Positions 18,256-27,577 of a DNA stretch of 64,000 nt are shown piece by piece; the stretch's first letter is position 1; every line of letters begins with the position of its first letter. The notes under the pieces were generated by a model. That model saw nothing but the letters and a program-made list of their open reading frames with translations, had not been told where the DNA came from and did not search any database. Source of the stretch: Mycobacterium sp. Root265. Its GTDB lineage: Bacteria; Actinomycetota; Actinomycetes; Mycobacteriales; Mycobacteriaceae. Location of the stretch: contig NZ_LMJA01000001.1 of the NCBI RefSeq assembly GCF_001428895.1, positions 249,150-313,149 on the forward strand, in the 5' to 3' direction. Both the position numbers and the translations under genes were made by a program.

Positions 18256-19202
18256 GTCGTGGTGGCCCGGCTGGTCAGGTGGAGGAACACTTCGTCCAGC
18301 GACGGGCGTCGCAGGGAGATGTCGAGGAGTTCGATGCCGGCATCCTCGACTCGTCGAAAGACCTCGGACAGCGTTGCCACGCCGTGCCTGGCGGGTACCG
18401 ATACCGAGCTGGCATCGACCTCGAGTTCGCCGAAATCGGCAAGTAGCGCCGCGATCCGTGGCAGTTCGTCGACATTCAACGGGGTCATCTGGCAGTAGCT
18501 GGAGCCGGTTTGGCTCTTCAGCTCGTCGGCGGTGCCGCTGGCGACGACCTGGCCCGCGTTGAGGATGACGATCGAGTCGCTGAGGATGTCGGCTTCCTCC
18601 AGATACTGGGTGGTCAGCAGCACGGTGATGTCCTGAGCCTTCAACGAGGACACCAGATTCCACACGTCGCGGCGGCTGCGGGGATCCAGGCCGGTGGTCG
18701 GCTCGTCGAGGAAGAGCACCTTGGGAGGAATCACCAGGGACGCTGCGATATCGATCCGTCGGCGCATACCGCCGGAGTATCCGCTCACCTGCCGGTCGGC
18801 GGCGTGCTCCATATCGAATTGGTTGATCAGCTCCGCTGCCCGGCTGCGCGCCTCGCCGCGCGACATTCCGCGGAGCCGACCGAACAGGACCAGGTTCTCC
18901 CGGCCGGTGAGCCGGTAATCGAGGGCGGCCTCCTGGCCTGTCACCCCGATGTTCTGGCGCACCTGCGCCGCGTCCCGCACCACGTCGTAACCGGCGATGG
19001 TGGCCGTCCCCGATGTGGGTGTCATTAGGGTCGACAGGATGCTCACCGTGGTGGTCTTGCCGGCACCGTTGTGGCCGAGCAATGCACAGACCGTCCCGAT
19101 CGGTACCGAAAAGCTCACGTCGCGTAGGGCGGGAATGCCCCCAGCGAATGTCTTGGCGACGTTGTTGAGCTCGATCACGGAGTCATACGATACAGCCGCC
19201 AT
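18252..19202 (-). CDS. ABC transporter ATPase (DrrA-like)
   Basis: 316 aa cytoplasmic ATPase of the daunorubicin-resistance type. Walker A GHNGAGKTT is at residues 43-51, the signature SGYSGGMRRR near 145, Walker B VLFLDEPTTGLD near 165, and the switch region TTQYLEEADILSD follows. The C-terminal 90 residues match the DrrA-type extension that docks to the permeases. It is the first gene of the drrA-B-C operon with 4-nt overlaps throughout. ATG 19202 is the first start. Its promoter region is shared with the divergent dnaE1 gene. Confidence 0.92.
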   Translation of the reverse strand: MAAVSYDSVIELNNVAKTFAGGIPALRDVSFSVPIGTVCALLGHNGAGKTTTVSILSTLMTPTSGTATIAGYDVVRDAAQVRQNIGVTGQEAALDYRLTGRENLVLFGRLRGMSRGEARSRAAELINQFDMEHAADRQVSGYSGGMRRRIDIAASLVIPPKVLFLDEPTTGLDPRSRRDVWNLVSSLKAQDITVLLTTQYLEEADILSDSIVILNAGQVVASGTADELKSQTGSSYCQMTPLNVDELPRIAALLADFGELEVDASSVSVPARHGVATLSEVFRRVEDAGIELLDISLRRPSLDEVFLHLTSRATTT

Positions 19203-19327
19203 CGGTCAAGTGAGACCTTCGGTCGCACGGTCGCGACGCGTCTGTGCGGTGCATCTGTGCCGGGGGAGAAGACACGTCACGCGACACGCCCGGAACTGTC
19301 GGAGCGCACCAATAGACTGGCCACCCT

Positions 19328-22300
19328 ATGAGCGCCTCGTTCGTGCACCTGCACAACCACACCGAATACTCGATGCTGGACGGTGCCGCGAAGGTCAAAC
19401 CGATGGTGGCCGAGGCGCAGCGCCTCGAGATGCCGGCCATCGGGATGACCGACCACGGCAACATGTTCGGGGCCAGCGAGTTCTACAACGTCGCCACCGA
19501 TGCCGGGATCAAGCCCATCATCGGCATCGAGGCCTACATCGCGCCTGCGTCGCGCTTCGACACCAAGCGCGTGCTGTGGGGTGATCGCAGCCAGAAGGGC
19601 GATGACGTCTCCGGTAGCGGTGCCTACACCCATATGACGATGGTCGCCGAGAACGCGACCGGGTTGCGCAACCTGTTCAAGCTGTCCTCGATGGCCTCGT
19701 TCGAGGGACAGCTCGGCAAGTGGTCACGCATGGACGCCGAACTGATCGCCGAGCATGCCGAGGGCATCATCGCCACGACGGGCTGCCCGTCGGGTGAGGT
19801 ACAGACCCGGCTGCGGCTGGGTCACATGGATGAAGCGGTGGCCGCCGCCGCCAAATGGCAGGACATCTTCGGCAAGGAGAATTTCTTCCTGGAGTTGATG
19901 GATCACGGCATCGAAATCGAGCGCCGGGTCCGGGAAGGGCTGCTGGAGGTGGGCCGGAAGCTCGGCATCCCCCCGCTGGCCACCAACGACTGCCACTACG
20001 TGACCCGCGAGGCCTCCCAGACCCATGAGGCGCTGCTCTGTGTGCAGACGGGCAAGACGCTGTCGGATCCGGCCCGGTTCAAGTTCGACGGTGACGGTTA
20101 CTACCTGAAATCGGCCGCCGACATGCGCGCGCTGTGGGACACCCAGGTGCCGGGAGCGTGCGACTCGACCCTGCTCATCGGCGAACGGGTGCAGTCCTAC
20201 GCCGATGTGTGGACCCCACGCGACCGGATGCCGGTGTTCCCGGTGCCCGAGGGCCACGACCAGGGAACGTGGCTGCGTCACGAGGTCCAGGAGGGCCTCA
20301 AGCGCCGCTTCCCCGGTGGTGCCACCCAGGACTACCACGACCGTGCCGAGTACGAGATCAAGGTCATCTGCGACAAGGGCTTCCCGGCCTACTTCCTGAT
20401 CGTCGCCGATCTGATCAACTACGCCCGGTCGGTGAACATCCGGGTCGGCCCGGGTCGTGGTTCGGCGGCAGGTTCCCTGGTCGCCTACGCGATGGGCATC
20501 ACCAATATCGACCCGATCCCGCACGGGCTGCTGTTCGAGCGGTTCCTGAACCCCGAACGCCCGTCGGCTCCCGATATCGATATCGACTTCGACGACCGCC
20601 GCCGCGGTGAGATGGTGCGTTACGCGTCGGACAAGTGGGGCAGTGACCGTGTCGCCCAGGTCATCACCTTCGGCACCATCAAGACCAAGGCCGCTCTGAA
20701 GGACTCGGCCCGCGTCAACTACGGGCAGCCAGGGTTCGCCATCGCCGATCGGATCACCAAGGCGCTGCCGCCGCCGATCATGGCCAAGGACATTCCGCTC
20801 TCGGGTATCACCGACCCCAAGCACGAACGCTACAAGGAAGCCGCCGAGGTGCGCGGCCTGCTGGACACCGATCCCGATGTCCGCACCATCTACGAGACCG
20901 CCCGCGGTCTGGAGGGCCTGGTCCGTAACGCGGGTGTGCACGCCTGTGCGGTGATCATGAGCTCCGAGCCGCTGGTCGACGCGATTCCGCTGTGGAAACG
21001 CCCGCAGGACGGCGCCATCATCACCGGATGGGACTACCCGTCCTGCGAGTCCATCGGGCTGCTCAAGATGGACTTCCTGGGTCTGCGCAACCTCACCGTC
21101 ATCGGTGACGCCCTGGAGAACATCAAGGCCAACCGCGGTATCGACCTGGACATGGACCACCTCCCGCTGGAGGATCCGGCGACCTACGAGCTGCTGTCCC
21201 GCGGTGACACGTTGGGCGTGTTCCAGCTCGACGGCGGGCCGATGCGTGACCTGCTGCGCCGGATGCAGCCCACCGGGTTCAACGACATCGTCGCGGTGCT
21301 GGCGCTGTACCGCCCGGGCCCGATGGGCATGAACGCCCACAATGACTACGCCGATCGTAAGAACGGCCGCCAGGCGATCAAACCGATTCACCCGGAGCTC
21401 GAAGAACCGCTCAAGGAGATCCTGGCCGAGACCTACGGTCTGATCGTCTACCAAGAGCAGATCATGTTCATCGCCCAGAAGGTCGCCGGCTATTCGATGG
21501 GTAAGGCCGACGCGCTACGAAAGGCGATGGGCAAGAAGAAGCTTGAGGTGCTCGAGGCAGAGTACAAGGGCTTCAAAGAAGGTATGACCGCCAACGGTTT
21601 CTCCGAGGCCGCGGTGAAGGCGTTGTGGGACACCATTCTTCCGTTCGCCGGTTACGCGTTCAACAAATCGCACGCGGCCGGCTACGGCTTGGTGTCATTC
21701 TGGACCGCGTATCTCAAGGCCAACTATCAGGCCGAATACATGGCGGGTCTGCTCACGTCGGTGGGCGATGACAAGGACAAGGCAGCGATCTACCTGTCGG
21801 ACTGCCGCCGGCTCGGGATCACGGTGCTGCCGCCGGATGTCAACGAATCGGTGCACAACTTCGCCTCGGTCGGGCAGGACATCCGGTACGGCTTGGGCGG
21901 TGTGCGCAACGTCGGCGCCAATGTCGTGCAGTCGATCATCAACGCGCGCAACGACAAAGGCAAGTACACCGACTTCTCCGACTACCTCAACAAGATCGAC
22001 ATCGGCGCCTGCAACAAGAAGGTGACGGAATCGCTGGTCAAGGCCGGCGCCTTCGACTCGTTGGGTCATCCGCGTAAGGGCCTGTTCCTCGTGCACGCCG
22101 ATGCGGTGGACTCGGTGTTGGGCACCAAGAAGGCCGAGGCCATCGGCCAATTCGATCTGTTCGGCGGCGGCGACGCCGATTCGGGAATGGAGTCCGTCTT
22201 CACCATTCCCGTGCCCGAGGGCGAGTGGGAGGACAAGCACAAGCTCGCCTTGGAACGGGAGATGCTGGGGCTCTACGTGTCCGGCCATCCGTTGGACGGT

Positions 22301-22864
22301 GTGGCGCACCTGCTGGCTGCCCAGGTCGACACCCAGATCCCGGCGATCCTGGAAGGCGATATCCCCAACGACACCCAGGTGCGCATCGGCGGCATCCTCG
22401 CGTCGGTGAACCGCCGCGTCAACAAGAACGGATTGCCTTGGGCCTCAGCCCAACTGGAAGATCTCACGGGTGGGATCGAGGTGCTGTTCTTCCCGCAGAC
22501 CTACACGGCGTTCGGCGCCGACATCGCCGATGACGCGGTGGTGCTGGTCGGCGCCAAGGTGGCCATCCGTGACGACCGGATCTCGCTGATCGCCAATGAC
22601 CTCATCGTGCCCGACTTCTCGAACGCCCAGGGCGACCGGCCGGTGGCTGTCAGCCTGCCGACACGGCAGTGCACGGTGGACAAGGTCACTGCGCTCAAGC
22701 AGGTGCTGGCCCGCCACCCGGGGACCTCGCAGGTGCATCTGCGACTGATCAGCGGCGAGCGCATCACCACCCTGGAGCTCGATCAGTCGTTGCGGGTCAC
22801 GCCGTCGTCGGCGCTGATGGGGGACCTCAAGGCGCTGCTCGGTCCCGGCTGCCTGGGCGGCTGA
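19328..22864 (+). CDS. dnaE1: DNA polymerase III alpha subunit (replicative)
   Basis: 1178 aa, full length. An N-terminal PHP domain starts [16 protein letters not shown]; in mycobacteria this domain is the proofreading exonuclease. The polymerase palm has the catalytic aspartates in [19 protein letters not shown] near residue 420. The fingers include [22 protein letters not shown] near 780. An OB-fold domain follows near 1010 ([17 protein letters not shown]). ATG 19328 lies just downstream of a TAGACT box (19313-19318), suggesting a near-leaderless message. It is divergent from the drrA-like gene. Confidence 0.98.
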   Translation: MSASFVHLHNHTEYSMLDGAAKVKPMVAEAQRLEMPAIGMTDHGNMFGASEFYNVATDAGIKPIIGIEAYIAPASRFDTKRVLWGDRSQKGDDVSGSGAYTHMTMVAENATGLRNLFKLSSMASFEGQLGKWSRMDAELIAEHAEGIIATTGCPSGEVQTRLRLGHMDEAVAAAAKWQDIFGKENFFLELMDHGIEIERRVREGLLEVGRKLGIPPLATNDCHYVTREASQTHEALLCVQTGKTLSDPARFKFDGDGYYLKSAADMRALWDTQVPGACDSTLLIGERVQSYADVWTPRDRMPVFPVPEGHDQGTWLRHEVQEGLKRRFPGGATQDYHDRAEYEIKVICDKGFPAYFLIVADLINYARSVNIRVGPGRGSAAGSLVAYAMGITNIDPIPHGLLFERFLNPERPSAPDIDIDFDDRRRGEMVRYASDKWGSDRVAQVITFGTIKTKAALKDSARVNYGQPGFAIADRITKALPPPIMAKDIPLSGITDPKHERYKEAAEVRGLLDTDPDVRTIYETARGLEGLVRNAGVHACAVIMSSEPLVDAIPLWKRPQDGAIITGWDYPSCESIGLLKMDFLGLRNLTVIGDALENIKANRGIDLDMDHLPLEDPATYELLSRGDTLGVFQLDGGPMRDLLRRMQPTGFNDIVAVLALYRPGPMGMNAHNDYADRKNGRQAIKPIHPELEEPLKEILAETYGLIVYQEQIMFIAQKVAGYSMGKADALRKAMGKKKLEVLEAEYKGFKEGMTANGFSEAAVKALWDTILPFAGYAFNKSHAAGYGLVSFWTAYLKANYQAEYMAGLLTSVGDDKDKAAIYLSDCRRLGITVLPPDVNESVHNFASVGQDIRYGLGGVRNVGANVVQSIINARNDKGKYTDFSDYLNKIDIGACNKKVTESLVKAGAFDSLGHPRKGLFLVHADAVDSVLGTKKAEAIGQFDLFGGGDADSGMESVFTIPVPEGEWEDKHKLALEREMLGLYVSGHPLDGVAHLLAAQVDTQIPAILEGDIPNDTQVRIGGILASVNRRVNKNGLPWASAQLEDLTGGIEVLFFPQTYTAFGADIADDAVVLVGAKVAIRDDRISLIANDLIVPDFSNAQGDRPVAVSLPTRQCTVDKVTALKQVLARHPGTSQVHLRLISGERITTLELDQSLRVTPSSALMGDLKALLGPGCLGG

Positions 22865-22866
22865 CC

Positions 22867-23310
22867 CTAGAGATCCACCGCGATGATCGCGCTGTCCGGC
22901 CAGAGACCGCGGTGGCGAGCTCGACGCAGCTTCTCGCGGAGCGGTAAATCGCTGTGCACATTCGTGACACCGGGGATCTTGAGCAACGGGACGACGTTCC
23001 ACTGCCATCCGTAGCGCCGGCGCAACGCGGTATTGCCGCGTTGGGCATCGTCACCGGCAAGTGTCCGGGCCCGTCCGGTCACCGCGGCACCCAGCCGGTC
23101 GCCACGGTGGTCGCTGGGTCTCAACACGACATCCGGGTGGGCCTGTAGCCGTCTGGTCTTGGGTCCGATCTTGGTGCGGAACAGTAGGGTTCGGCCGTCG
23201 ACGACGAACCAGATCGGGGTGTCGACCGGCGTGCCGTCGCGGCGATAGGTGCGCAACATTGCGTAGCGGGAACGGCTCAGGGCGGCGAGGTCGGTCTCGA
23301 TGGATGACAT
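22867..23310 (-). CDS. PPOX-class flavin/F420-dependent oxidoreductase
   Basis: 147 aa split-barrel protein. Its opening (LAALSRSRYAMLRTYRRDGTPVDTPIWFVVDG) is typical of the pyridoxamine-oxidase-like F420/FMN-binding family that is expanded in mycobacteria, followed by TKIGPKTRRLQAHPDV. Such enzymes reduce or oxidise small molecules, often in redox defence; the substrate is unknown. ATG 23310 was chosen because the promoter places transcription initiation exactly there (TTCACT at 23323-23318, 7 nt upstream), while a longer frame would run across the MerR operator. It is divergent from the MerR gene and likely controlled by it. It is convergent with dnaE1. Confidence 0.85.
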   Translation of the reverse strand: MSSIETDLAALSRSRYAMLRTYRRDGTPVDTPIWFVVDGRTLLFRTKIGPKTRRLQAHPDVVLRPSDHRGDRLGAAVTGRARTLAGDDAQRGNTALRRRYGWQWNVVPLLKIPGVTNVHSDLPLREKLRRARHRGLWPDSAIIAVDL

Positions 23311-23317
23311 GATCGCC

Positions 23318-23348
23318 AGTGAACAACTTAGAGTTGACTCTAAGTCAA
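23318..23348 (-). promoter_or_regulatory. MerR-type promoter with 18-bp operator in a 19-bp spacer
   Basis: Perfect dyad CTTAGAGT-TG-ACTCTAAG at 23327-23344. On the minus strand it lies between TTGACT (-35, 23348-23343) and TTCACT (-10, 23323-23318), separated by 19 bp. An over-long spacer filled by a dyad is the hallmark of promoters activated by MerR-family proteins through DNA untwisting. It would drive the oxidoreductase gene as a leaderless mRNA. Confidence 0.75.
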
Positions 23349-23362
23349 GGGGAGGTGTCTCG

Positions 23363-23752
23363 GTGGCCGCACTGCTGTCCATCGGCGAGGTGGCGCATCG
23401 CACCGGTGTCGCCCAGACGACGTTGCGCTATTACGAGCAGGTCGGGTTGCTGCCCGCCCCGGATCGGGTGGGTGGCCGGCGCCGCTATCAGGAGTCCATC
23501 CTGACCCGGCTCGAGGTGATACGTGCCTGCAAGGTGGCGGGCTTCGCGCTGCACGAGATCACGGCACTGCTGGGTGACGACGCCGCGGGGAAACCGGTGG
23601 CCCGCGCGTTGGCCGAGCTGAAACTCGCCGAGATCGACGCCCAGATGGCGGCTCTGGTGCGCGCCAGGAAGATCATCCAGTGGGGGATGAGCTGTGAATG
23701 CCCGACGATCGGCGAGTGCACGTGCGGCATCCACTACACGATGCTTACCTGA
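23363..23752 (+). CDS. MerR-family transcriptional regulator with C-terminal cysteine cluster
   Basis: 129 aa. The winged HTH is at residues 4-45 (LLSIGEVAHRTGVAQTTLRYYEQVGLLPAPDR), followed by the dimerisation helix and a sensor tail with four cysteines (CECPTIGECTCG). The tail could hold an iron-sulfur cluster or metal, as in SoxR or metal-sensing MerR proteins, but the spacing does not match the SoxR motif exactly. GTG 23363 follows GGGGAGG (23349-23355). The gene is divergent from the flavin/F420 oxidoreductase across a MerR operator, so this enzyme is the likely target and the protein probably regulates itself too. Confidence 0.88.
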   Translation: MAALLSIGEVAHRTGVAQTTLRYYEQVGLLPAPDRVGGRRRYQESILTRLEVIRACKVAGFALHEITALLGDDAAGKPVARALAELKLAEIDAQMAALVRARKIIQWGMSCECPTIGECTCGIHYTMLT

Positions 23753-23789
23753 TCAGAGCCTCGACGGGGCGCGGCAAGGGTCGACGCGG

Positions 23790-23981
23790 TCAGCGACGGG
23801 CGGACATACCGCCGGCCAGCCACACCAGCGTCGCCGCGCCGGCGGCGGTGAGCACGGCCGGGCCGAGGCTGGCGGTGGCGACACCGACCACCACGAGCAC
23901 CAGGGCACCGATGATCAGCGCCAGCGCCTTGTACATCGGCCAAGGGACGCCGGCGACGCTGATTTCGGTGTGCGTGGTCAC
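23790..23981 (-). CDS. Small two-helix membrane protein
   Basis: 63 aa. Two hydrophobic segments (residues 18-37 and 40-58, ALALIIGALVLVVVGVATAS and LTAAGAATLVWLAGG) with a short glycine/proline turn, and a basic C-terminus. It is not recognised as a named family. It lies alone between merR and ilvA on the opposite strand to both. Codon usage is consistent with a real gene, and the Met-Thr-Thr start at 23981 is the only reasonable one. Confidence 0.6.
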   Translation of the reverse strand: MTTHTEISVAGVPWPMYKALALIIGALVLVVVGVATASLGPAVLTAAGAATLVWLAGGMSARR

Positions 23982-24083
23982 GGTTACACGATAACTCGCA
24001 ACCTAGAGTTCGGGCAACCGAAACCCTGTATGAGTTGGATTAACCGTTTTCGCCTGGAGAGCAGGTGATGGCACCATTGAGCG

Positions 24084-25364
24084 GTGTCTGCTGATCTGAT
24101 TCGAGGCCCCCAGGTATCGCCGCTCACCGCGGCCGACATCGACGAGGCCGCTGCGCGAATCGCCGGCGTCGTCACCCAGAGCCCCTTGCAGTTCAGCGAC
24201 CGGTTGTCCCAGGCCACGAGCGCCCAGGTGTACCTCAAGCGTGAGGACCTGCAGGCGGTGCGTTCCTACAAGCTCCGAGGCGCCTACAACCTGCTGATGC
24301 AACTGACCCCCGACGAGCTCGCCGCCGGGGTGGTCTGTTCCTCGGCAGGCAATCACGCCCAGGGCTTCGCGCTGGCCTGCCGGTCCATGGGCGTGCACGG
24401 CCGCGTCTACGTGCCGGCCAAGACGCCCAAGCAGAAACGCGACCGGATCCGCTATCACGGCGGCGAGTTCATCGAGTTGATCGTTGGCGGCAAGACCTAT
24501 GACCTGGCCGCGCAGGCCGCACTCGACGACGTGGCCCGCACCGGCGCCACCCTGGTGCCGCCCTATGACGATCCGCGCACGATGGCCGGGCAGGGCACCA
24601 TCGCCGTCGAGCTGCTCGAGCAGCTGCCCGGTGAGCCCGACGTGGTGATCGTCCCGGTCGGCGGCGGCGGGTGCATCGCCGGTATCACCACCTATCTGTC
24701 CGAGCGCACCACCAACTCGGCGGTGCTCGGCGCCGAGCCGGCCGGCGCGGCATCGATGATGGCCGCCCTGGCCGCGGGCACCCCGGTGACGCTGGAGCAT
24801 GTGGACCAGTTCGTCGACGGGGCCGCCGTGGCGAAGGCCGGCGCGCACCCGTACGCGGCGCTGGCCGCGGCCGGCGACATGTTGTCGATCACCTCGGTCG
24901 ACGAGGGCGCGGTGTGTTCGGCGATGCTCGACCTGTATCAGAGCGAGGGCATCATCGCCGAGCCGGCGGGAGCATTGTCGGTGGCCGCGTTGATGGAGGC
25001 CGCCATCGAGCCCGGCTCCACCGTGGTGTGCATCATCTCCGGTGGCAACAACGATGTTTCGCGGTACGGCGAGATCCTCGAACGGTCGCTGGTGCACCGC
25101 GGGCTCAAGCACTATTTCCTGGTGGACTTCCCGCAGGAGCCGGGTGCCCTGCGCGGATTCCTGGACAGCGTGCTCGGACCCAACGACGACATCACCCTGT
25201 TCGAGTACGTCAAGCGCAACAACCGCGAAACCGGTGAGGCGTTGGTCGGTATCGAGCTGGGCTCGTCGACCGACCTCGACGGGCTGCTGCAACGGATGCA
25301 CGACTCCGAGGCGCATGTCGAACTGCTGGAACCGGGTTCGCCGACCTACCGCTACCTGACCTGA
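24084..25364 (+). CDS. ilvA: Threonine dehydratase (biosynthetic)
   Basis: 426 aa PLP enzyme converting L-threonine to 2-oxobutanoate, the first step of isoleucine synthesis. The PLP lysine is in RSYKLRGAYN (about residue 61), with the SSAGNHAQG loop and the glycine-rich PVGGGGCIAG phosphate-binding loop. The C-terminal 90 residues (HYFLVDFPQEPGALRGFLDSVLG) form one ACT-like regulatory domain, shorter than in E. coli IlvA, as is usual in actinobacteria. GTG 24084 is the first start after an AT-richer gap. Confidence 0.96.
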   Translation: MSADLIRGPQVSPLTAADIDEAAARIAGVVTQSPLQFSDRLSQATSAQVYLKREDLQAVRSYKLRGAYNLLMQLTPDELAAGVVCSSAGNHAQGFALACRSMGVHGRVYVPAKTPKQKRDRIRYHGGEFIELIVGGKTYDLAAQAALDDVARTGATLVPPYDDPRTMAGQGTIAVELLEQLPGEPDVVIVPVGGGGCIAGITTYLSERTTNSAVLGAEPAGAASMMAALAAGTPVTLEHVDQFVDGAAVAKAGAHPYAALAAAGDMLSITSVDEGAVCSAMLDLYQSEGIIAEPAGALSVAALMEAAIEPGSTVVCIISGGNNDVSRYGEILERSLVHRGLKHYFLVDFPQEPGALRGFLDSVLGPNDDITLFEYVKRNNRETGEALVGIELGSSTDLDGLLQRMHDSEAHVELLEPGSPTYRYLT

Positions 25365-25371
25365 TCTCAGG
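25355..25371. terminator. Possible terminator between convergent ilvA and hypothetical gene
   Basis: CCTGA / TCAGG stem with a 7-nt loop, overlapping the ilvA stop codon. Short, without a T-run. Confidence 0.35.
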
Positions 25372-25408
25372 CCGACGGCACTTCGACCAGCGCATCGTCG
25401 TTGGCCCG

Positions 25409-25792
25409 TTAGATCGGTTCGATCGGGATACCGAGCGCGGCGGCCTCCGCGCTGATCACCGCGGCCCAGCGTCTGTCCGTCGCCGATACCCCGTCGCGGC
25501 CCGGCCGGGCGAACAGGAACGCCACCGTGGTCCCTGGCGGGCCGTCCTCCAACAACTCGGCGATGATCGCCATCAGCCTCGCGACATGTGCCGTATCGGG
25601 TTCCGGATCGACCTCGACTTCGGTGAGCACCGTGACGAAACACCGGTCCGGGCCGACGAACACGAAGTCCAGCAGGGGACTGGCGAATGCCACCGGTCCC
25701 ATCAGGGCGCGCCAGCGCTGGCCGATGTCAGCGGGTGACCGCACCGGATCGGTGGCGGTGTCGAGCGGCGGAATGGGCAGGATCGCAGTCAT
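25409..25792 (-). CDS. Hypothetical protein between ilvA and treZ
   Basis: 127 aa, no signal peptide or membrane helix. It reads as an alpha/beta protein with alternating strands (FDFVFVGPDRCFVTVLTEVEV type pattern) and helices (HVARLMAIIAELLEDG), ending in AAALGIPIEPI. No known motif was recognised. ATG 25792 is preferred over a start six codons upstream. It lies downstream of treZ on the same strand with a 60-bp gap and may be co-transcribed with the trehalose genes. Confidence 0.6.
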   Translation of the reverse strand: MTAILPIPPLDTATDPVRSPADIGQRWRALMGPVAFASPLLDFVFVGPDRCFVTVLTEVEVDPEPDTAHVARLMAIIAELLEDGPPGTTVAFLFARPGRDGVSATDRRWAAVISAEAAALGIPIEPI

Positions 25793-25852
25793 ATCCGCAT
25801 CGTCGGGCAACCCAGTGGGCGGGGCAAACGGCCATCCACAGCCTGTGGACGG

Positions 25853-27577
25853 TCAGTTGACAGCGCGCAGAATCGCGAAAGAATGCCCGGGCATCACGGT
25901 GGCTGCACCGTCGGCCGACGGGTCATCCCACGCGAGCACGACCTCGCCGGTGACCGGAACACTCACCGCGGAGTCGCCGAGATTGCACGCCACCGCCAGC
26001 GAGCCGCGGTGCAGGACGATCCAGCGCGCATCCTCGTCGTACTCCACCCGCAGGTGGTCCAGCCACGGGTCGGCGAAGTCGGGTTCGTTGTGCCGCAACG
26101 CGATCAGCTGCCGGTAGGCCTCCAACAGCCGGGCGTGCTCACCCTCGGCGACCTCGTCCCAGTCGAGCTTGGACCGGGTGAAGGTCTCGGGATCCTGCGG
26201 GTCCGGAATCTCATCGGCATCCCAGCCGTGCGCAGCGAATTCTGCCTTGCGTCCCTCCGCGGTGGCACGGCCCAGTTCCGGTTCCGGATGGGAGGTGAAG
26301 AACTGAAACGGACTGCTCGAACCCCATTCCTCACCCATGAACAGCATTGCCGTATAGGGAGATCCGAGTGCCAGCGCGGCCTTCACCGCGAGCTGGCCGG
26401 TGGTCAGGTTCTGTGACGGCCGGTCACCGGTGGCCCGGTTGCCCACCTGATCGTGGGTGAGGGTGTAGGCGAGCAGTCGGGTCGCGGGAATGGTGGCGGT
26501 GTCCAGGGGGCGGCCGTGCCGGCGGCCGCGGAACGACGAGTACGTGCCTGCGTGGAAGTAGCCGTGCGTCAAGGTCTGCGCCAGCGTCTCCACGGTGCCG
26601 AAATCACCGTAATAGCCCTGCCGTTCGCCGGAGACCGCGGTGTGGATGGCGTGGTGGATATCGTCGTCCCACTGCGCGGTGAGTCCGAGGCCGCCCTGAT
26701 CGCGCGGGGTGATCAGCCGGGGGTCGTTCATGTCACTCTCGGCGATCAGGGACAGCGGGCGGCCCAACTCGGCTGCCAGAGCATCGGTTTCGGTGGTCAA
26801 TTCCTCCAGGATGTGGATGGCGGTGGTGTCCACCAGTGCGTGTACGGCGTCGAGGCGCAGACCGTCGGCCCCGAAATCACGCATCCAGCGCAGCGCGCAG
26901 TCCAAGATGTAGCGGCGCACCTCGTCGGCGCCGGCATCGCCGATGTTGACCGATTCGCCCCACGGGTTGCTGCCGCTGGACAGATACGGCCCGAACCTGG
27001 GCAGGTAGTTGCCGGACGGGCCGAGATGGTTGAACACCGCGTCGATCAGCACGCCGAGGCCCACGGCGTGACAGGCGTCGACGAGACGCAGCAAGGCATC
27101 CGGGCCGCCGTAGGGCTCGTGCGCCGCGTACCAGAGCACACCGTCATAACCCCAGCCGTGGGTGCCGCTGAAGGCGTTCACCGGCATCAGTTCGACGAAG
27201 TCGACACCGAGATCGACCAGGTACTGCAGCTTTTCGATGGCGGCATCGAAAGTGCCTGCGGGGGTGAATGTCCCGACGTGCAGCTCGTAGATGGTGGAGC
27301 CCTCGATCGAGCGTCCCGGCCAGTCTTCGGGGGCCGCGGCGGGGGTCCACAGCTGCGAAGGTGCGTGCACCCCGTCCGGCTGGCGGGCCGACCGTGGGTC
27401 GGGCAGCACGGTGTCGTCGTCATCGAGGACGAATCCGTAGCGACTGTCGGGTCCGGCTGTCACGGTGGCCCGCCACCAGTCGTCGGTGCCGCGCTCCATC
27501 GGATACCGGGCGCCGTCGACATCGAGCTGCACCCGGTCGGGACGCGGCGCCCACACCGCGAATTCACGGTCAGACAT
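25853..27577 (-). CDS. treZ: Malto-oligosyltrehalose trehalohydrolase
   Basis: 574 aa GH13 enzyme that releases trehalose from maltooligosyl trehalose. It has an N-terminal carbohydrate-binding beta domain (EFAVWAPRPDRVQLDVDG), then the barrel with conserved regions DAVFNHLG, GLRLDAVHALVD (nucleophile Asp), a following ESDMND (acid/base) and LTHDQVGN. ATG 27577 overlaps the treY stop by 8 nt, so translation is coupled; longer readings run through treY. Third trehalose gene of the leftward acyltransferase-treX-treY-treZ operon. Confidence 0.97.
   Translation of the reverse strand: MSDREFAVWAPRPDRVQLDVDGARYPMERGTDDWWRATVTAGPDSRYGFVLDDDDTVLPDPRSARQPDGVHAPSQLWTPAAAPEDWPGRSIEGSTIYELHVGTFTPAGTFDAAIEKLQYLVDLGVDFVELMPVNAFSGTHGWGYDGVLWYAAHEPYGGPDALLRLVDACHAVGLGVLIDAVFNHLGPSGNYLPRFGPYLSSGSNPWGESVNIGDAGADEVRRYILDCALRWMRDFGADGLRLDAVHALVDTTAIHILEELTTETDALAAELGRPLSLIAESDMNDPRLITPRDQGGLGLTAQWDDDIHHAIHTAVSGERQGYYGDFGTVETLAQTLTHGYFHAGTYSSFRGRRHGRPLDTATIPATRLLAYTLTHDQVGNRATGDRPSQNLTTGQLAVKAALALGSPYTAMLFMGEEWGSSSPFQFFTSHPEPELGRATAEGRKAEFAAHGWDADEIPDPQDPETFTRSKLDWDEVAEGEHARLLEAYRQLIALRHNEPDFADPWLDHLRVEYDEDARWIVLHRGSLAVACNLGDSAVSVPVTGEVVLAWDDPSADGAATVMPGHSFAILRAVN

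Noticed and set aside
19724-21454. 576-codon minus-strand open frame inside dnaE1
   Set aside because: It lies antisense to conserved polymerase motifs, and its composition is typical of a GC-rich shadow frame.
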